The position numbers and the translations under genes are program-made. This document shows, in pieces, positions 26,482 to 34,157 of a DNA stretch of 46,310 nt (positions are counted from its first letter, which is position 1; the number at the start of each line of letters is the position of its first letter). The notes below the pieces were generated by a model, which worked only from the letters and a program-made list of their open reading frames with translations, did not search any database and had not been told where the DNA came from. The stretch lies in assembly GCA_021790115.1 (NCBI GenBank), contig JAJYIM010000013.1, positions 1 to 46,310 of the forward strand. Direction: 5' to 3'. Source of the DNA: Actinomycetes bacterium. GTDB lineage: Bacteria; Actinomycetota; Thermoleophilia; BMS3ABIN01.

Positions 26482-28092
26482 ATGGCCGCCGAACTTTTCA
26501 TCCCGACTACGATGATGACGCAGCATCCCGACAGCGCTTCGCGCTACGTGCCTGTGCGGGATGAGCCCAAGGAAGCCATCGACGCCCTTACTCCCCAGCC
26601 GATTGGGCTGGGACTGGAAGAGGTGATGGTTGATTATGAGGGCAAGCTTACCCCTTATCATCAGACTGCAGAGATTGCCCTGGGTCTGCTGGAGCGCGGC
26701 CAGGTGCCCGGCCGGGACGTGCTGGTTACACCCCGGGTGCCAAGCGCCACCAAGGAAACAGCCTTTCATCAGCTGATGGCGCTCATGAGCGTGATCGAGT
26801 CCAACTATCAAATGTCCCTCTTTGGCAGCGGCGCCATTCGCGAGGTGATCGTCCCCATGGTTGAAACCGCCGGCGAGCTGCTGGACGTGCGCCGGCGCAT
26901 ACAGGATGTCATCGAACTGGGCCACAAGGAGTTTGGCACTTCCCGCGACGCCGGCGCCGTGCAGGTTATCCCCCTGATTGAAGAGGTGCCCGAGCTGCTT
27001 GGAGCCAGCCGCATGCTCAGCCAGTATCTTGACAGGGCCGCAGAAGGGGGATACAAGGTTGACAGGTTGCGCATAATGTTGGGCCGCAGCGACTCCGCCA
27101 TGGCCTATGGCCTGGTGCCCTCGGTTTTGGCGGTGAAGGCCGCCATTTCGGATTGTTATGCCCTGGGGCATGAAAAAGGCATTGATGTATGTCCAATCTA
27201 TGGTGGTGGCGCGCTTCCATTCCGGGGCCACGTCAGCCTGGATAATTTTGAGAATCTTAAGCGTGACTACGCCGGCATCCGCACGGTGACGGTCCAGTCC
27301 GGGATCCGGTACGATATGGGCGGCGAGTCCGCCCGGCAGATAGCAATCAAGGCCCGCGAGCAGCTCAAGGCCGGCAAGCAGCTCAAGTTTAGCGCCGGGG
27401 AGCGCGGCGTCATTACTGCCATCATTGGCATTTTTACGGCTTCCTATCTGGAGAGCTTTGCCTCGCTGCTGCCCGTGGTTATTGCCATCTCGGATGTGAT
27501 TCCGCCGCAGCGGGACCGGCTGGCCAGGAAAAGCACCGTTGGCTACGCCCGCGCCGCTGCTGAGCCGCGAAAACTGGCGGCCGAGATTGCCGATGCGGAA
27601 ATATCAAGCCGGGTTAAAAAGGTCAGGCCGCATAAGGCCGCCAATCTTCCCCGCGCCATCAGCTATACGGGCGCGCTTTACACCATCGGTCTGCCGCCGG
27701 AATTTATCGGCACCGGCAGGGGGCTTCTGGCTGTGGGGGGTCGTTTCGGCGCCGGCGGCCTGGATATGCTGCTTGAATTCTACCCCGGCATGCGCGCCGA
27801 CCTGGCTTGGGCGGCCCGCTACGCCAACTTAAAAACAGCCTCTCAGCATTTACCGGAGGCGCTCCTGGCGCAGCTTTCCACGGATCTGGAAGAAGTTGCT
27901 CTTAAGCTCGGTATTGAGATAGGACCCGTGACGCAAGACGATCATCGCTATCATGTGCTGCTGGAGACCGTCCAGCCAATGTTGAAGCAACTGGTGTCTG
28001 CTGACCAGGAATGGACCAGCGACGTCGCCGACCGCAAGTTGGTGACGGAATGGATTTGCCGGCTGGGAAGGCTCCGGGGAAGCCTGGGGTAA
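26482..28092 (+). CDS. ppcA: Phosphoenolpyruvate carboxylase, archaeal type
   Basis: 536 residues, close to the roughly 500-residue archaeal-type enzyme and far shorter than the 850-950 residue bacterial/plant type. Recognisable elements are the N-terminal PTTMMTQHPDSA, MVDYEGKLTPYHQT, DVLVTPRVPSATKET, VIPLIEEVPEL, LGRSDSAM, YGGGALPFRGH and the C-terminal PPEFIGTGRGLLAV. It carboxylates PEP with bicarbonate to oxaloacetate. Archaeal-type PEPC is sporadic in bacteria. The gene follows gatB by 3 bp and precedes a citrate/homocitrate-synthase-family gene by 106 bp, which suggests that its oxaloacetate feeds that enzyme. It is not the GTP-dependent PEP carboxykinase, whose motifs are absent. Confidence 0.94.
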   Translation: MAAELFIPTTMMTQHPDSASRYVPVRDEPKEAIDALTPQPIGLGLEEVMVDYEGKLTPYHQTAEIALGLLERGQVPGRDVLVTPRVPSATKETAFHQLMALMSVIESNYQMSLFGSGAIREVIVPMVETAGELLDVRRRIQDVIELGHKEFGTSRDAGAVQVIPLIEEVPELLGASRMLSQYLDRAAEGGYKVDRLRIMLGRSDSAMAYGLVPSVLAVKAAISDCYALGHEKGIDVCPIYGGGALPFRGHVSLDNFENLKRDYAGIRTVTVQSGIRYDMGGESARQIAIKAREQLKAGKQLKFSAGERGVITAIIGIFTASYLESFASLLPVVIAISDVIPPQRDRLARKSTVGYARAAAEPRKLAAEIADAEISSRVKKVRPHKAANLPRAISYTGALYTIGLPPEFIGTGRGLLAVGGRFGAGGLDMLLEFYPGMRADLAWAARYANLKTASQHLPEALLAQLSTDLEEVALKLGIEIGPVTQDDHRYHVLLETVQPMLKQLVSADQEWTSDVADRKLVTEWICRLGRLRGSLG

Positions 28093-28114
28093 AGCCTGTC
28101 GAGGCAGATTCCGG

Positions 28115-28161
28115 TTGCTCCATCAGCACTGCTTAAGTTATATTAATTAAGTAGTTTAAGC
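28115..28161 (+). promoter_or_regulatory. Possible promoter/operator before the citrate-type operon
   Basis: TTGCTC (28115-28120) and TATATT (28139-28144) are separated by 18 bp and form a moderate sigma-70-like promoter. An inverted repeat GCTTAA (28131-28136) / TTAAGC (28156-28161) straddles the -10 box, with the palindrome TTAATTAA inside it, so a repressor could bind here. It would give the synthase operon its own start in addition to read-through from gatCAB-ppcA. Confidence 0.35.
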
Positions 28162-28198
28162 CCGCTAAATTTATTCGATTCCCGCCAAGGCGCATTCA

Positions 28199-29410
28199 AT
28201 GGATTCTGCAAAAAAAGAAAAGCTGGATAGCTTCAATCTCGAAGGCGCCGCGCCTTCGCTAAAGAAGAAGATCAAGATTGATGATACGACCCTGCGTGAT
28301 GGTGAGCAGACTGCCGGTGTCGTTTTCGCAAACGAGGAAAAAGTGCGGATTGCCAAGCTGCTGGATGAAGTGGGCGTGCATCAGATTGAAGTTGGCATTC
28401 CGGCAATGGGCGGCGACGAGAAAGAGACAATCAAGCACATAGCCGGGCTGGGGCTCGGCGCCAGCATCATCGCCTGGAACCGGGCCGTAATCGATGATAT
28501 ACGCCATTCGCTGGATTGCGGCGTGGGCGCCGTGGCCATTTCCATGTCGGCCTCCGACATTCACATTGAGCACAAATTGAAGAAGTCGCGCTCCTGGGTG
28601 CTGGAGCGGATTAAGGAGTCCGTTGACTTTGCCAAGCAGCACGATCTTTACGTTTCTGTCAATGCCGAGGACGCTTCCCGGGCAGACCTGGAATTCCTGG
28701 TTCGTTTCACGAAGGCAGCCGAGCAGCAAGGCGCCGACCGCATCCGTTTTTGCGACACGGTTGGCATCCTCGACCCTTTTGACACTTACAATGTCATCGC
28801 GTTCCTGCACCGTGAGATTGGCATAGCCATCGAGATGCATACCCATAACGACTTTGGCATGGCCACAGCCAATGCGCTGGCCGGCATCAAGGCGGGCGCC
28901 ACATACGTCAATACCACTGTCAACGGGCTGGGGGAGAGGGCCGGCAACGCCGCCCTGGAGGAAGTTGTGATGGCGCTTAAATATATTGCCAAGGCTGACC
29001 TTGGTTGTAAAACCAAGCTTTTTCGGGAGCTGTCGGAGTACGTGGCGGAGGCTTCAGCCCGCACCATCCCTGTGTGGAAGCCAATTGTGGGCGCAAACGT
29101 GTTTTCACATGAGTCGGGCATTCATGCCGACGGCGTCATCAAAAATCCGCTTAATTACGAGGTGTTTAGTCCCGAAGAGGTTGGCCTGGAGCGGCAGCTC
29201 GTGATCGGCAAGCATACGGGCAGCAAGGCAGTCAAGATGAAATTTCTGGAGTTCGCAATTGAGCTGGATGATGTGGAAAGCAAGGAGATTCTGCGCCTGG
29301 CCCGCAAGCTGTCGGTGGAGCTCAAACGCGGCCTTTTTGAGAAAGAACTCATGTATATTTACAAGGATTTCAAGACTCAGCAGGCCGGCGGCGAGGAGCG
29401 GGTTGGCTAG
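28199..29410 (+). CDS. Citrate/homocitrate synthase family enzyme, candidate Re-citrate synthase
   Basis: 403 residues of the DRE-TIM metallolyase family (isopropylmalate, homocitrate, citramalate and Re-citrate synthases). The N-terminal DDTTLRDGEQTAGVVF (28-43) supplies metal and substrate ligands. VGIPAMGGDE, AEDASRADLEF, the metal-binding H-T-H at 214-216 in IEMHTHNDFG, and NGLGERAGNAALEEV follow. The C-terminus is short, with HESGIHADG and GKHTGSKAVK and no leucine-sensing regulatory domain. By sequence alone it would be called NifV-like homocitrate synthase. Context favours citrate formation from oxaloacetate and acetyl-CoA: PEP carboxylase lies just upstream and isocitrate-type dehydratase and dehydrogenase downstream. 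Re-citrate synthases of Clostridium kluyveri and Dehalococcoides belong to this same family. AAGG lies about 9 bases before the ATG. Confidence 0.88.
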   Translation: MDSAKKEKLDSFNLEGAAPSLKKKIKIDDTTLRDGEQTAGVVFANEEKVRIAKLLDEVGVHQIEVGIPAMGGDEKETIKHIAGLGLGASIIAWNRAVIDDIRHSLDCGVGAVAISMSASDIHIEHKLKKSRSWVLERIKESVDFAKQHDLYVSVNAEDASRADLEFLVRFTKAAEQQGADRIRFCDTVGILDPFDTYNVIAFLHREIGIAIEMHTHNDFGMATANALAGIKAGATYVNTTVNGLGERAGNAALEEVVMALKYIAKADLGCKTKLFRELSEYVAEASARTIPVWKPIVGANVFSHESGIHADGVIKNPLNYEVFSPEEVGLERQLVIGKHTGSKAVKMKFLEFAIELDDVESKEILRLARKLSVELKRGLFEKELMYIYKDFKTQQAGGEERVG

Positions 29411-30656
29411 CACCCTGGCGGAGAAGATAATCGCCTCTCATGTGGGCCGGGAAGTCAGGCCGGGCGAGATCGTCATCACCGGCGTTGACGTGGCCGCGCT
29501 GCAGGACGGCACCGGGCCGCTGGCGCTGCTGCAGCTTGAGGAGCTGGGCCTTGTCAAGGCGCACAATCCGGCCGGGACTGTTCTTTTCATCGATCACGCC
29601 GCTCCCAGCCCCCGCAAGGAGCTTTCCAACGCGCACATTTCGCTGCGCAACTTCGCCCGGGAGACCGGCGCCGTTCTTTCCGAGATCAACGAGGGAGTCT
29701 GCCATCAACGGCTGGTGGAAAGCTTTGCCAAGCCCGGTGATATTCTCATTGGCGCCGACTCTCATTCCTGCACTTCCGGCGCCCTGGCTGCTTTTGCCAC
29801 CGGCATGGGCTCCACCGATGTCGCCATTGGCATCGCCACGGGCAGGACCTGGCTGAAAGTTCCGGAGACATTTCGGATTGTCATGAAGGGCGGGTTCAAG
29901 CCCGGCGTCTTTGCCAAGGATTTGATGCTTCGCTTGATTGGTGATATTGGCGCTGATGGAGCAACATATATGGCGCTGGAGTTTACCGGCTCGCTGGCAG
30001 CGGCCATGACAATGGCCGAGCGGTTCACGCTGGCCAACATGGCGGTGGAGGCGGGGGCCAAGACAGGCTTGTTTGCGGCCGATGAGACAACGCGGAAGTT
30101 CCTGGCAGGGCAGGACAGGGAAGAAGATTTCAAGCCGCTGGCGGCAGACGAGGGAGCGGCGTACGCCCGCACCGTCGAGATTGACGCTTCATCCCTGGAG
30201 CCGCTTGTATCGGCGCCGCATACTGTGGACAACACCCAAACAGTGGCCGAGGCGGCCGGCAGGAAAGTGGACCAGGTTTTTATTGGCACCTGCACCAACG
30301 GCCGCATCGAGGATCTACGCGTGGCGGCGGCAGCGCTGAAAGGCAGGCGGCGCCATCCGCGCACGCGCCTGATAATTACGCCGGCATCGAGGACTGTTTA
30401 TCTGCAGGCTGCGGTGGAAGGCCTGCTGAAAATATTTGTGGAAGCAGGCGCAACTGTGACAGGGCCGGGCTGCGGGGCCTGCGTGGGGGTGCACGGCGGC
30501 ATCCTGGGCGACGGTGAGGTTTGTGTCGCCACCCAGAACCGCAACTTCCAGGGGCGGATGGGGAATGCAAAGTCGTTTATTTACCTGGCTTCGCCGGCAA
30601 CAGCGGCGGCAACCGCAGTTAAAGGCGAGATTGCCGATCCGAGGGAACTAATATAG
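29403..30656 (+). CDS. Aconitase-family hydro-lyase, large subunit (LeuC/homoaconitase-like)
   Basis: 417 residues from TTG 29403, the usual length of the two-subunit LeuC2/homoaconitase large chain. This start is chosen because it puts TLAEKIIASHVG at the N-terminus as in homologues; the frame opens upstream at 29259 only in a shadow of the synthase gene. The 4Fe-4S ligands are C297 in GTCTNGR and C357/C360 in GPGCGACVG. IDHAAPSP, GADSHSCTSGALAAFATGMGS and TQNRNFQGRMG are other active-site parts. It overlaps the synthase stop by 8 bp with GAGGAG just upstream. It isomerises a hydroxy-tricarboxylate via the alkene; citrate/isocitrate is proposed here, with homocitrate or isopropylmalate as alternatives. 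Confidence 0.93.
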   Translation: MASTLAEKIIASHVGREVRPGEIVITGVDVAALQDGTGPLALLQLEELGLVKAHNPAGTVLFIDHAAPSPRKELSNAHISLRNFARETGAVLSEINEGVCHQRLVESFAKPGDILIGADSHSCTSGALAAFATGMGSTDVAIGIATGRTWLKVPETFRIVMKGGFKPGVFAKDLMLRLIGDIGADGATYMALEFTGSLAAAMTMAERFTLANMAVEAGAKTGLFAADETTRKFLAGQDREEDFKPLAADEGAAYARTVEIDASSLEPLVSAPHTVDNTQTVAEAAGRKVDQVFIGTCTNGRIEDLRVAAAALKGRRRHPRTRLIITPASRTVYLQAAVEGLLKIFVEAGATVTGPGCGACVGVHGGILGDGEVCVATQNRNFQGRMGNAKSFIYLASPATAAATAVKGEIADPRELI

Positions 30657-30658
30657 CC

Positions 30659-31159
30659 ATGATTTTAAAAGGCAAAGCCTGGAAATTTGGCGACGACATT
30701 TCCACCGACCACATCGCGCCGGGAAGATATTTTCATCTGCGCACGAATCTGCCCGAGTTGGCCAAGCATGTGCTGGAGGATGCCATGCCGGAATTTGCCT
30801 CCCAAATGCGGCCGGGTGATTTCGTCGTCGGCGGGCGCAATTTTGGGCTGGGCTCAAGCCGGGAGCACGCTCCCAGGATTATCAAGCTCGCCGGCGCAAG
30901 CGCCGTGCTGGCCCAGTCATTTGCCCGCATCTTCTTCCGCAACGCCATCAACGTGGGACTGCCGGTGCTGGAGATCGACACCGCGGCAATCAAGCAGGGC
31001 GATGAACTGGAAGTGGACCTGGAGGCGGGCACTGTGCGCAACATCACCCGCGGCCAGACGCTCACCTTCGCGCCGCTGCCGCCGGTAATGGTTAAGATCC
31101 TGGGGGATGGCGGATTGGTGGAGCACTTCAAGAAATACGGGGATTTTAATCTGGAATAA
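30659..31159 (+). CDS. Aconitase-family hydro-lyase, small subunit (LeuD/homoaconitase-like)
   Basis: 166 residues forming the swivel domain. [28 protein letters not shown] and [15 protein letters not shown] are the family landmarks. The substrate loop after GRYF reads HLRT (26-29). In the methanogen homoaconitase small subunit the corresponding loop reads YLRT and its Arg accepts an extra carboxylate, whereas isopropylmalate isomerases carry YLVY-like loops. The Arg therefore argues for a tricarboxylate such as cis-aconitate or homoaconitate rather than isopropylmalate. The start is 2 bp after the large-subunit stop, so the two chains are made together. Confidence 0.93.
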   Translation: MILKGKAWKFGDDISTDHIAPGRYFHLRTNLPELAKHVLEDAMPEFASQMRPGDFVVGGRNFGLGSSREHAPRIIKLAGASAVLAQSFARIFFRNAINVGLPVLEIDTAAIKQGDELEVDLEAGTVRNITRGQTLTFAPLPPVMVKILGDGGLVEHFKKYGDFNLE

Positions 31160-31214
31160 CTGGTCGGCCCGGTGGTCGGCACATCATCCCAGTCAACAAG
31201 ATTGCGAGAAAATA

Positions 31215-32231
31215 ATGGCGGATTTTTATCAGGTTACTTTAATTCCCGGCGACGGCATTGGTCCCGAGATCACCATGGCCGCCTGCCGCGTTATTGATGC
31301 CGCCGGCGTATCAATCGACTGGCAGGAAGTGGTGGCAGGCTCGGAAGCGCTGGCGGAATATGGCACCCCCCTGCCCGACCATGTGCTTGAGTCGATCAGG
31401 AAAACCGGCGTTGCGCTCAAAGGCCCTGTGACCACGCCGGTAGGCAGCGGCTTTCGCAGCGTCAACGTATCCCTCAGGCAGTTGCTTGACCTTTATGTCA
31501 ACCTAAGGCCGGCAGTTTCCATCCCGGGCGTTAGATCGCTTTACAAGGATATTGACCTGGTCATTGTCCGTGAGAATACCGAAGACCTTTATGCCGGAAT
31601 TGAGCATATGGTGGGCCCGGACGCCGCCGAGAGCATTAAGATCATCACCCGCCGCGCTTCAGAGCGGGTGGTAAAATTCGCCTTTGATTACGCCCGCCGC
31701 GAAGGCAGGAAAAAGGTCACCGCCGTGCACAAGGCAAACATCATGAAACTTAGCGACGGCCTTTTTCTGGAAACGGCGCGCGCTGTGGCAGCCGCACACG
31801 GCGACATAGAGTTCGAAGACAGGATTGTAGACAACATGTGCATGCAGCTTGTGCAAAAACCAGAACTCTACGACGTCCTTGTCATGCCTAACCTTTACGG
31901 CGATATTGTCTCAGACCTGTGCGCCGGGCTTGTGGGGGGCCTTGGAGTTGCCCCGGGAGCAAATATAGGCGATGAAATAGCCGTGTTCGAGCCTGTCCAC
32001 GGCAGCGCCCCCAAATATGCCGGCAAGAACAAGGCCAACCCTACCGCCACCATTCTTTCCGCCGTGCTGATGCTGCGCCATTTGGGGGAAACGAGCGCCG
32101 CCGGCCGGATTCTCAGCGCGGTCAGAACCGTGATTGGGGAAGGCCGGCAGGTAACTTACGATCTGGGCGGCGGAGCCGGCACCGCAGAGATGACAGATGC
32201 AATCATTAAAGCGATGGTGAATGAACAATGA
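31215..32231 (+). CDS. Isocitrate dehydrogenase-type beta-decarboxylating dehydrogenase
   Basis: 338 residues from ATG 31215; the frame is open from 31107 but the first 36 residues are out of family. The substrate site reads S82-V-N84-x3-R88, R98 in LRP, R119 in VREN and Y126 in DLYAG. These match the isocitrate-binding Ser113, Asn115, Arg119, Arg129, Arg153 and Tyr160 of E. coli isocitrate dehydrogenase. Homoisocitrate and isopropylmalate dehydrogenases lack the S-x-N pair. The cofactor loop [15 protein letters not shown] has K266-Y267, the pair that contacts the 2'-phosphate in NADP-dependent enzymes; NAD-type homologues usually have D-I there. It would complete citrate-to-2-oxoglutarate conversion with the preceding genes. 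55 bp separate it from the small subunit. Confidence 0.92.
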   Translation: MADFYQVTLIPGDGIGPEITMAACRVIDAAGVSIDWQEVVAGSEALAEYGTPLPDHVLESIRKTGVALKGPVTTPVGSGFRSVNVSLRQLLDLYVNLRPAVSIPGVRSLYKDIDLVIVRENTEDLYAGIEHMVGPDAAESIKIITRRASERVVKFAFDYARREGRKKVTAVHKANIMKLSDGLFLETARAVAAAHGDIEFEDRIVDNMCMQLVQKPELYDVLVMPNLYGDIVSDLCAGLVGGLGVAPGANIGDEIAVFEPVHGSAPKYAGKNKANPTATILSAVLMLRHLGETSAAGRILSAVRTVIGEGRQVTYDLGGGAGTAEMTDAIIKAMVNEQ

Positions 32232-32290
32232 CGAATCCCGAATCAGACTTTTGCAGTGGATTTATCATCCGGCGTTCGTGATTCGCAATT

Positions 32291-33016
32291 TCAACTGCCT
32301 ACATCAGATAATGGTTTCAGGCCGGCAAGAACTCCCCTGATCGTGCTCCAGTCCCAGCCGGTCCAGATGCCGGTAGTCATGCTGTAATACAAGTCGTGGG
32401 TCTGCCCGGCGGCGTCTTTGTACTGACCCTGCCAGACAACGATGAAGGTCTCCGGCTTGACTATATTTGTTGTCCTTACCGGGGCGCCGTTTTCCGGCAG
32501 GTAGTCTCTTGTTCTGTGCCAGTAAACCTGGTAATCAACTCCGTTTACATTTTCTTCGGTCAGGTAGTAGTCGGCCAGCGGCTGGCTGTTGGAGCTGCTC
32601 TGGTTAAAAGTCAGGGTGCGTTTGTCGCTGCCGGGCTCGGCATACTTGAAGCTATAAAATCCTGCCGGGTCGCCGGCAACACTGCCGGAGTCCATCAAAC
32701 TGGTGTCAAGCTTGAGGTCGCCGGGAAGCTCAGTTGGCACAATGATCGGGTAGGGGACTTTTTTCTGAAGACTGATAAGCGCAGCCATTTCGTCCGGCGC
32801 AGGAATCCCGGTTATGCTTCGTAAGTTGGGATCAAGGGAGATGCCGGCGGGCGGCGCCGCGGGCGGCTTTGCCGGCGTTGTCAGCACAGCCGTTTGTGTG
32901 TGAACGGTGCGGACAGTCTTTTCAGGACTGCCACAGCCTGCGATGAATGTTAACGCGGTTATGCATATTGTCAAAGCCGCGGCAGTTGCAATCGCCGTTT
33001 TTTGTGAAAATGCCAT
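32291..33016 (-). CDS. Predicted lipoprotein of unknown function
   Basis: About 241 residues from the in-frame ATG 33016; the frame opens at 33058, but the later start gives a normal lipoprotein signal. Residues 1-27 form a hydrophobic signal ending FIAGC, a usable lipobox with Cys at the cleavage site. A Pro/Thr/Ala-rich linker follows, then a globular part with VPYPIIVPTELPGDLKL and YSFKYAEPGSDKRTLTFNQSS. This 'P-x-x-LP' plus beta-rich layout resembles extracytoplasmic domains seen in DUF4367-type proteins, but the match is only by eye. It ends GIWTGWDWSTIRGVLAGL. It is a single gene convergent with the dehydrogenase gene. Confidence 0.82.
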   Translation of the reverse strand: MAFSQKTAIATAAALTICITALTFIAGCGSPEKTVRTVHTQTAVLTTPAKPPAAPPAGISLDPNLRSITGIPAPDEMAALISLQKKVPYPIIVPTELPGDLKLDTSLMDSGSVAGDPAGFYSFKYAEPGSDKRTLTFNQSSSNSQPLADYYLTEENVNGVDYQVYWHRTRDYLPENGAPVRTTNIVKPETFIVVWQGQYKDAAGQTHDLYYSMTTGIWTGWDWSTIRGVLAGLKPLSDVGS

Positions 33017-33342
33017 ATGATTTAATGCGGCATTTGCGGGACAAACAGACGCTGCCAAAACCGCAAAGCTTCAGCCCTGCCTCCAGATCCATGCCGGTCA
33101 GATTTTCTATGCACATAATAGCAGAGGGAGGGCCATAGCTATAATGCCTACCGCTTTTTTACCGGCCTTGCTGCAGGTAGCCTTTTGAGACAGATTCCAA
33201 ATCTGTTTACAAATATGGCAACGAGTAAATTTCCAGCAATTTGCAAGAACTAAATCGGCCCCGCTTATTGAAAGAAACCGCCGGCGCCGGTAATATTCAA
33301 TTCCCACTACTTACCGGAGAAGGAGGAAAAACGCCCCCACGG
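33017..33342. other. Intergenic region with a partial hairpin-repeat relic
   Basis: A 326-bp spacer upstream of the lipoprotein gene (-) and the small Cys-rich ORF (+). At about 33170-33197 it contains TTGCTGCAGGTAGCC followed by TTTTGAGACAGATTC, which resembles the right half of the 55-bp hairpin repeat. The left arm is missing, but CAGATT/AATCTG can form a small hairpin of its own. AGAAGGAGGAA at 33319-33329 is a strong ribosome-binding-like sequence. No RNA gene is seen. Confidence 0.45.
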
Positions 33343-33561
33343 ATGGGCACACCCAGCGCCCAGGCTGAGCCCGTAACCAGTCCGGGAAAAGTGGCTGTTA
33401 CCGAGATTTCTTGCCGGACCTGCTTTTTTGGTCAAAGCGATCTTTGCTCCTTGCCCAAAGGTGAGGCCTGTCCTACATTTCGGGCGGTTTATCTACCTGA
33501 GCATGAAGTGTGCCCGGGCACCGACAAGCCCGTCCATTTTGTTCCGGGCCGCCGCGCTTAG
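33343..33561 (+). CDS. Small cysteine-rich protein, possible metal binder
   Basis: 72 residues from ATG 33343; the frame is open further upstream to 33241. Five cysteines occur: C24 and C27 (CRTC), C35, C43 and C57, in the pattern C-x2-C-x7-C-x7-C, with ISCRTCFFGQSDLCSLPKG and EACPTFRAVYLPE. Such spacing suits a small zinc or iron-sulfur site. The purine-rich AGAAGGAGGAA lies about 13 bases before the ATG, slightly far but strong. It does not shadow a larger gene. The family is not recognised; a spurious ORF remains possible. Confidence 0.45.
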   Translation: MGTPSAQAEPVTSPGKVAVTEISCRTCFFGQSDLCSLPKGEACPTFRAVYLPEHEVCPGTDKPVHFVPGRRA

Positions 33562-33634
33562 CGACGATTCTGCCAGGTTGTGCGGAGTGGGGGCGAAGAG
33601 GAGTTGGGCGAACAAGCTTTGGGAAGAACGCTTG

Positions 33635-34075
33635 CTAGGCCTGGCTTTTAATCACCAGCACCGGGCAGGTGGCGTGCTGCACCACCTTGTTGCTGACGCT
33701 TCCCAGGAGCATCCCCTTAAAGCCGCTTAATCCGCGGCTTCCCAAGATAATCAGATCAGGTTTTTCCCGCTTGGCCACGTCCAGAATGGCAGTGCCGATT
33801 GATTCAGGGGGATAGTCAATCTCTATCAGGGTGCGCACCGGTGTGCCGCCTGCCCGGAACTGCGTTGCCTCCTCGGCAACTAACTGCTCGGCAGCTTCAC
33901 GGTGGGTGTCTTTGACATCAATATCGGCCGTGCAGCCAGGGCAGACGTGAATCAGGAGCGCCTCCTTCGCGCCCACTTGTGCCACCAGCTCTGCCGCATA
34001 GGCAACAGCCGTCTCCGCATTCGGGGAGCCATCTGTTGCCAACATGATTTTATCAAACAAGCTAGCCCGGTTCAT
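33635..34075 (-). CDS. Universal stress protein, UspA family
   Basis: 146 residues forming one Usp domain. KIMLATDGSPNAETAVAYA starts the fold, and the ATP-binding motif G-x2-G-x9-G-S is present as GSRGLSGFKGMLLGSVSNKV, followed by CPVLVIK. Such proteins bind ATP and accumulate in starvation or stress; targets vary. It lies downstream of ileS on the same strand with 82 bp between them. That spacer holds GCCGGATT/AATCCGGC (34094-34110), a short inverted repeat without a T-tract. Confidence 0.94.
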   Translation of the reverse strand: MNRASLFDKIMLATDGSPNAETAVAYAAELVAQVGAKEALLIHVCPGCTADIDVKDTHREAAEQLVAEEATQFRAGGTPVRTLIEIDYPPESIGTAILDVAKREKPDLIILGSRGLSGFKGMLLGSVSNKVVQHATCPVLVIKSQA

Positions 34076-34157
34076 TGATGCTGGATACTGGATGCCGGAT
34101 TAAATCCGGCTGACAATTTTGAGATTGCGCGTATATATGCCCGATATTTGAGCAGAT

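Noticed and set aside
29259-29402. N-terminal extension of the aconitase-like large subunit
   Set aside because: It is a shadow of the synthase C-terminus in another frame; TTG 29403 gives the family N-terminus TLAEKI.
28199-32231. Nitrogenase-type (NifV) or lysine (aminoadipate) operon
   Set aside because: No nif or lysW/X/Z/Y/J/K genes are in the window, and the dehydrogenase residues match isocitrate rather than homoisocitrate. It is not fully excluded without a phylogeny.
34094-34110. GCCGGATT/AATCCGGC inverted repeat as ileS terminator
   Set aside because: No T-tract follows in the ileS direction, so a Rho-independent terminator is not supported.
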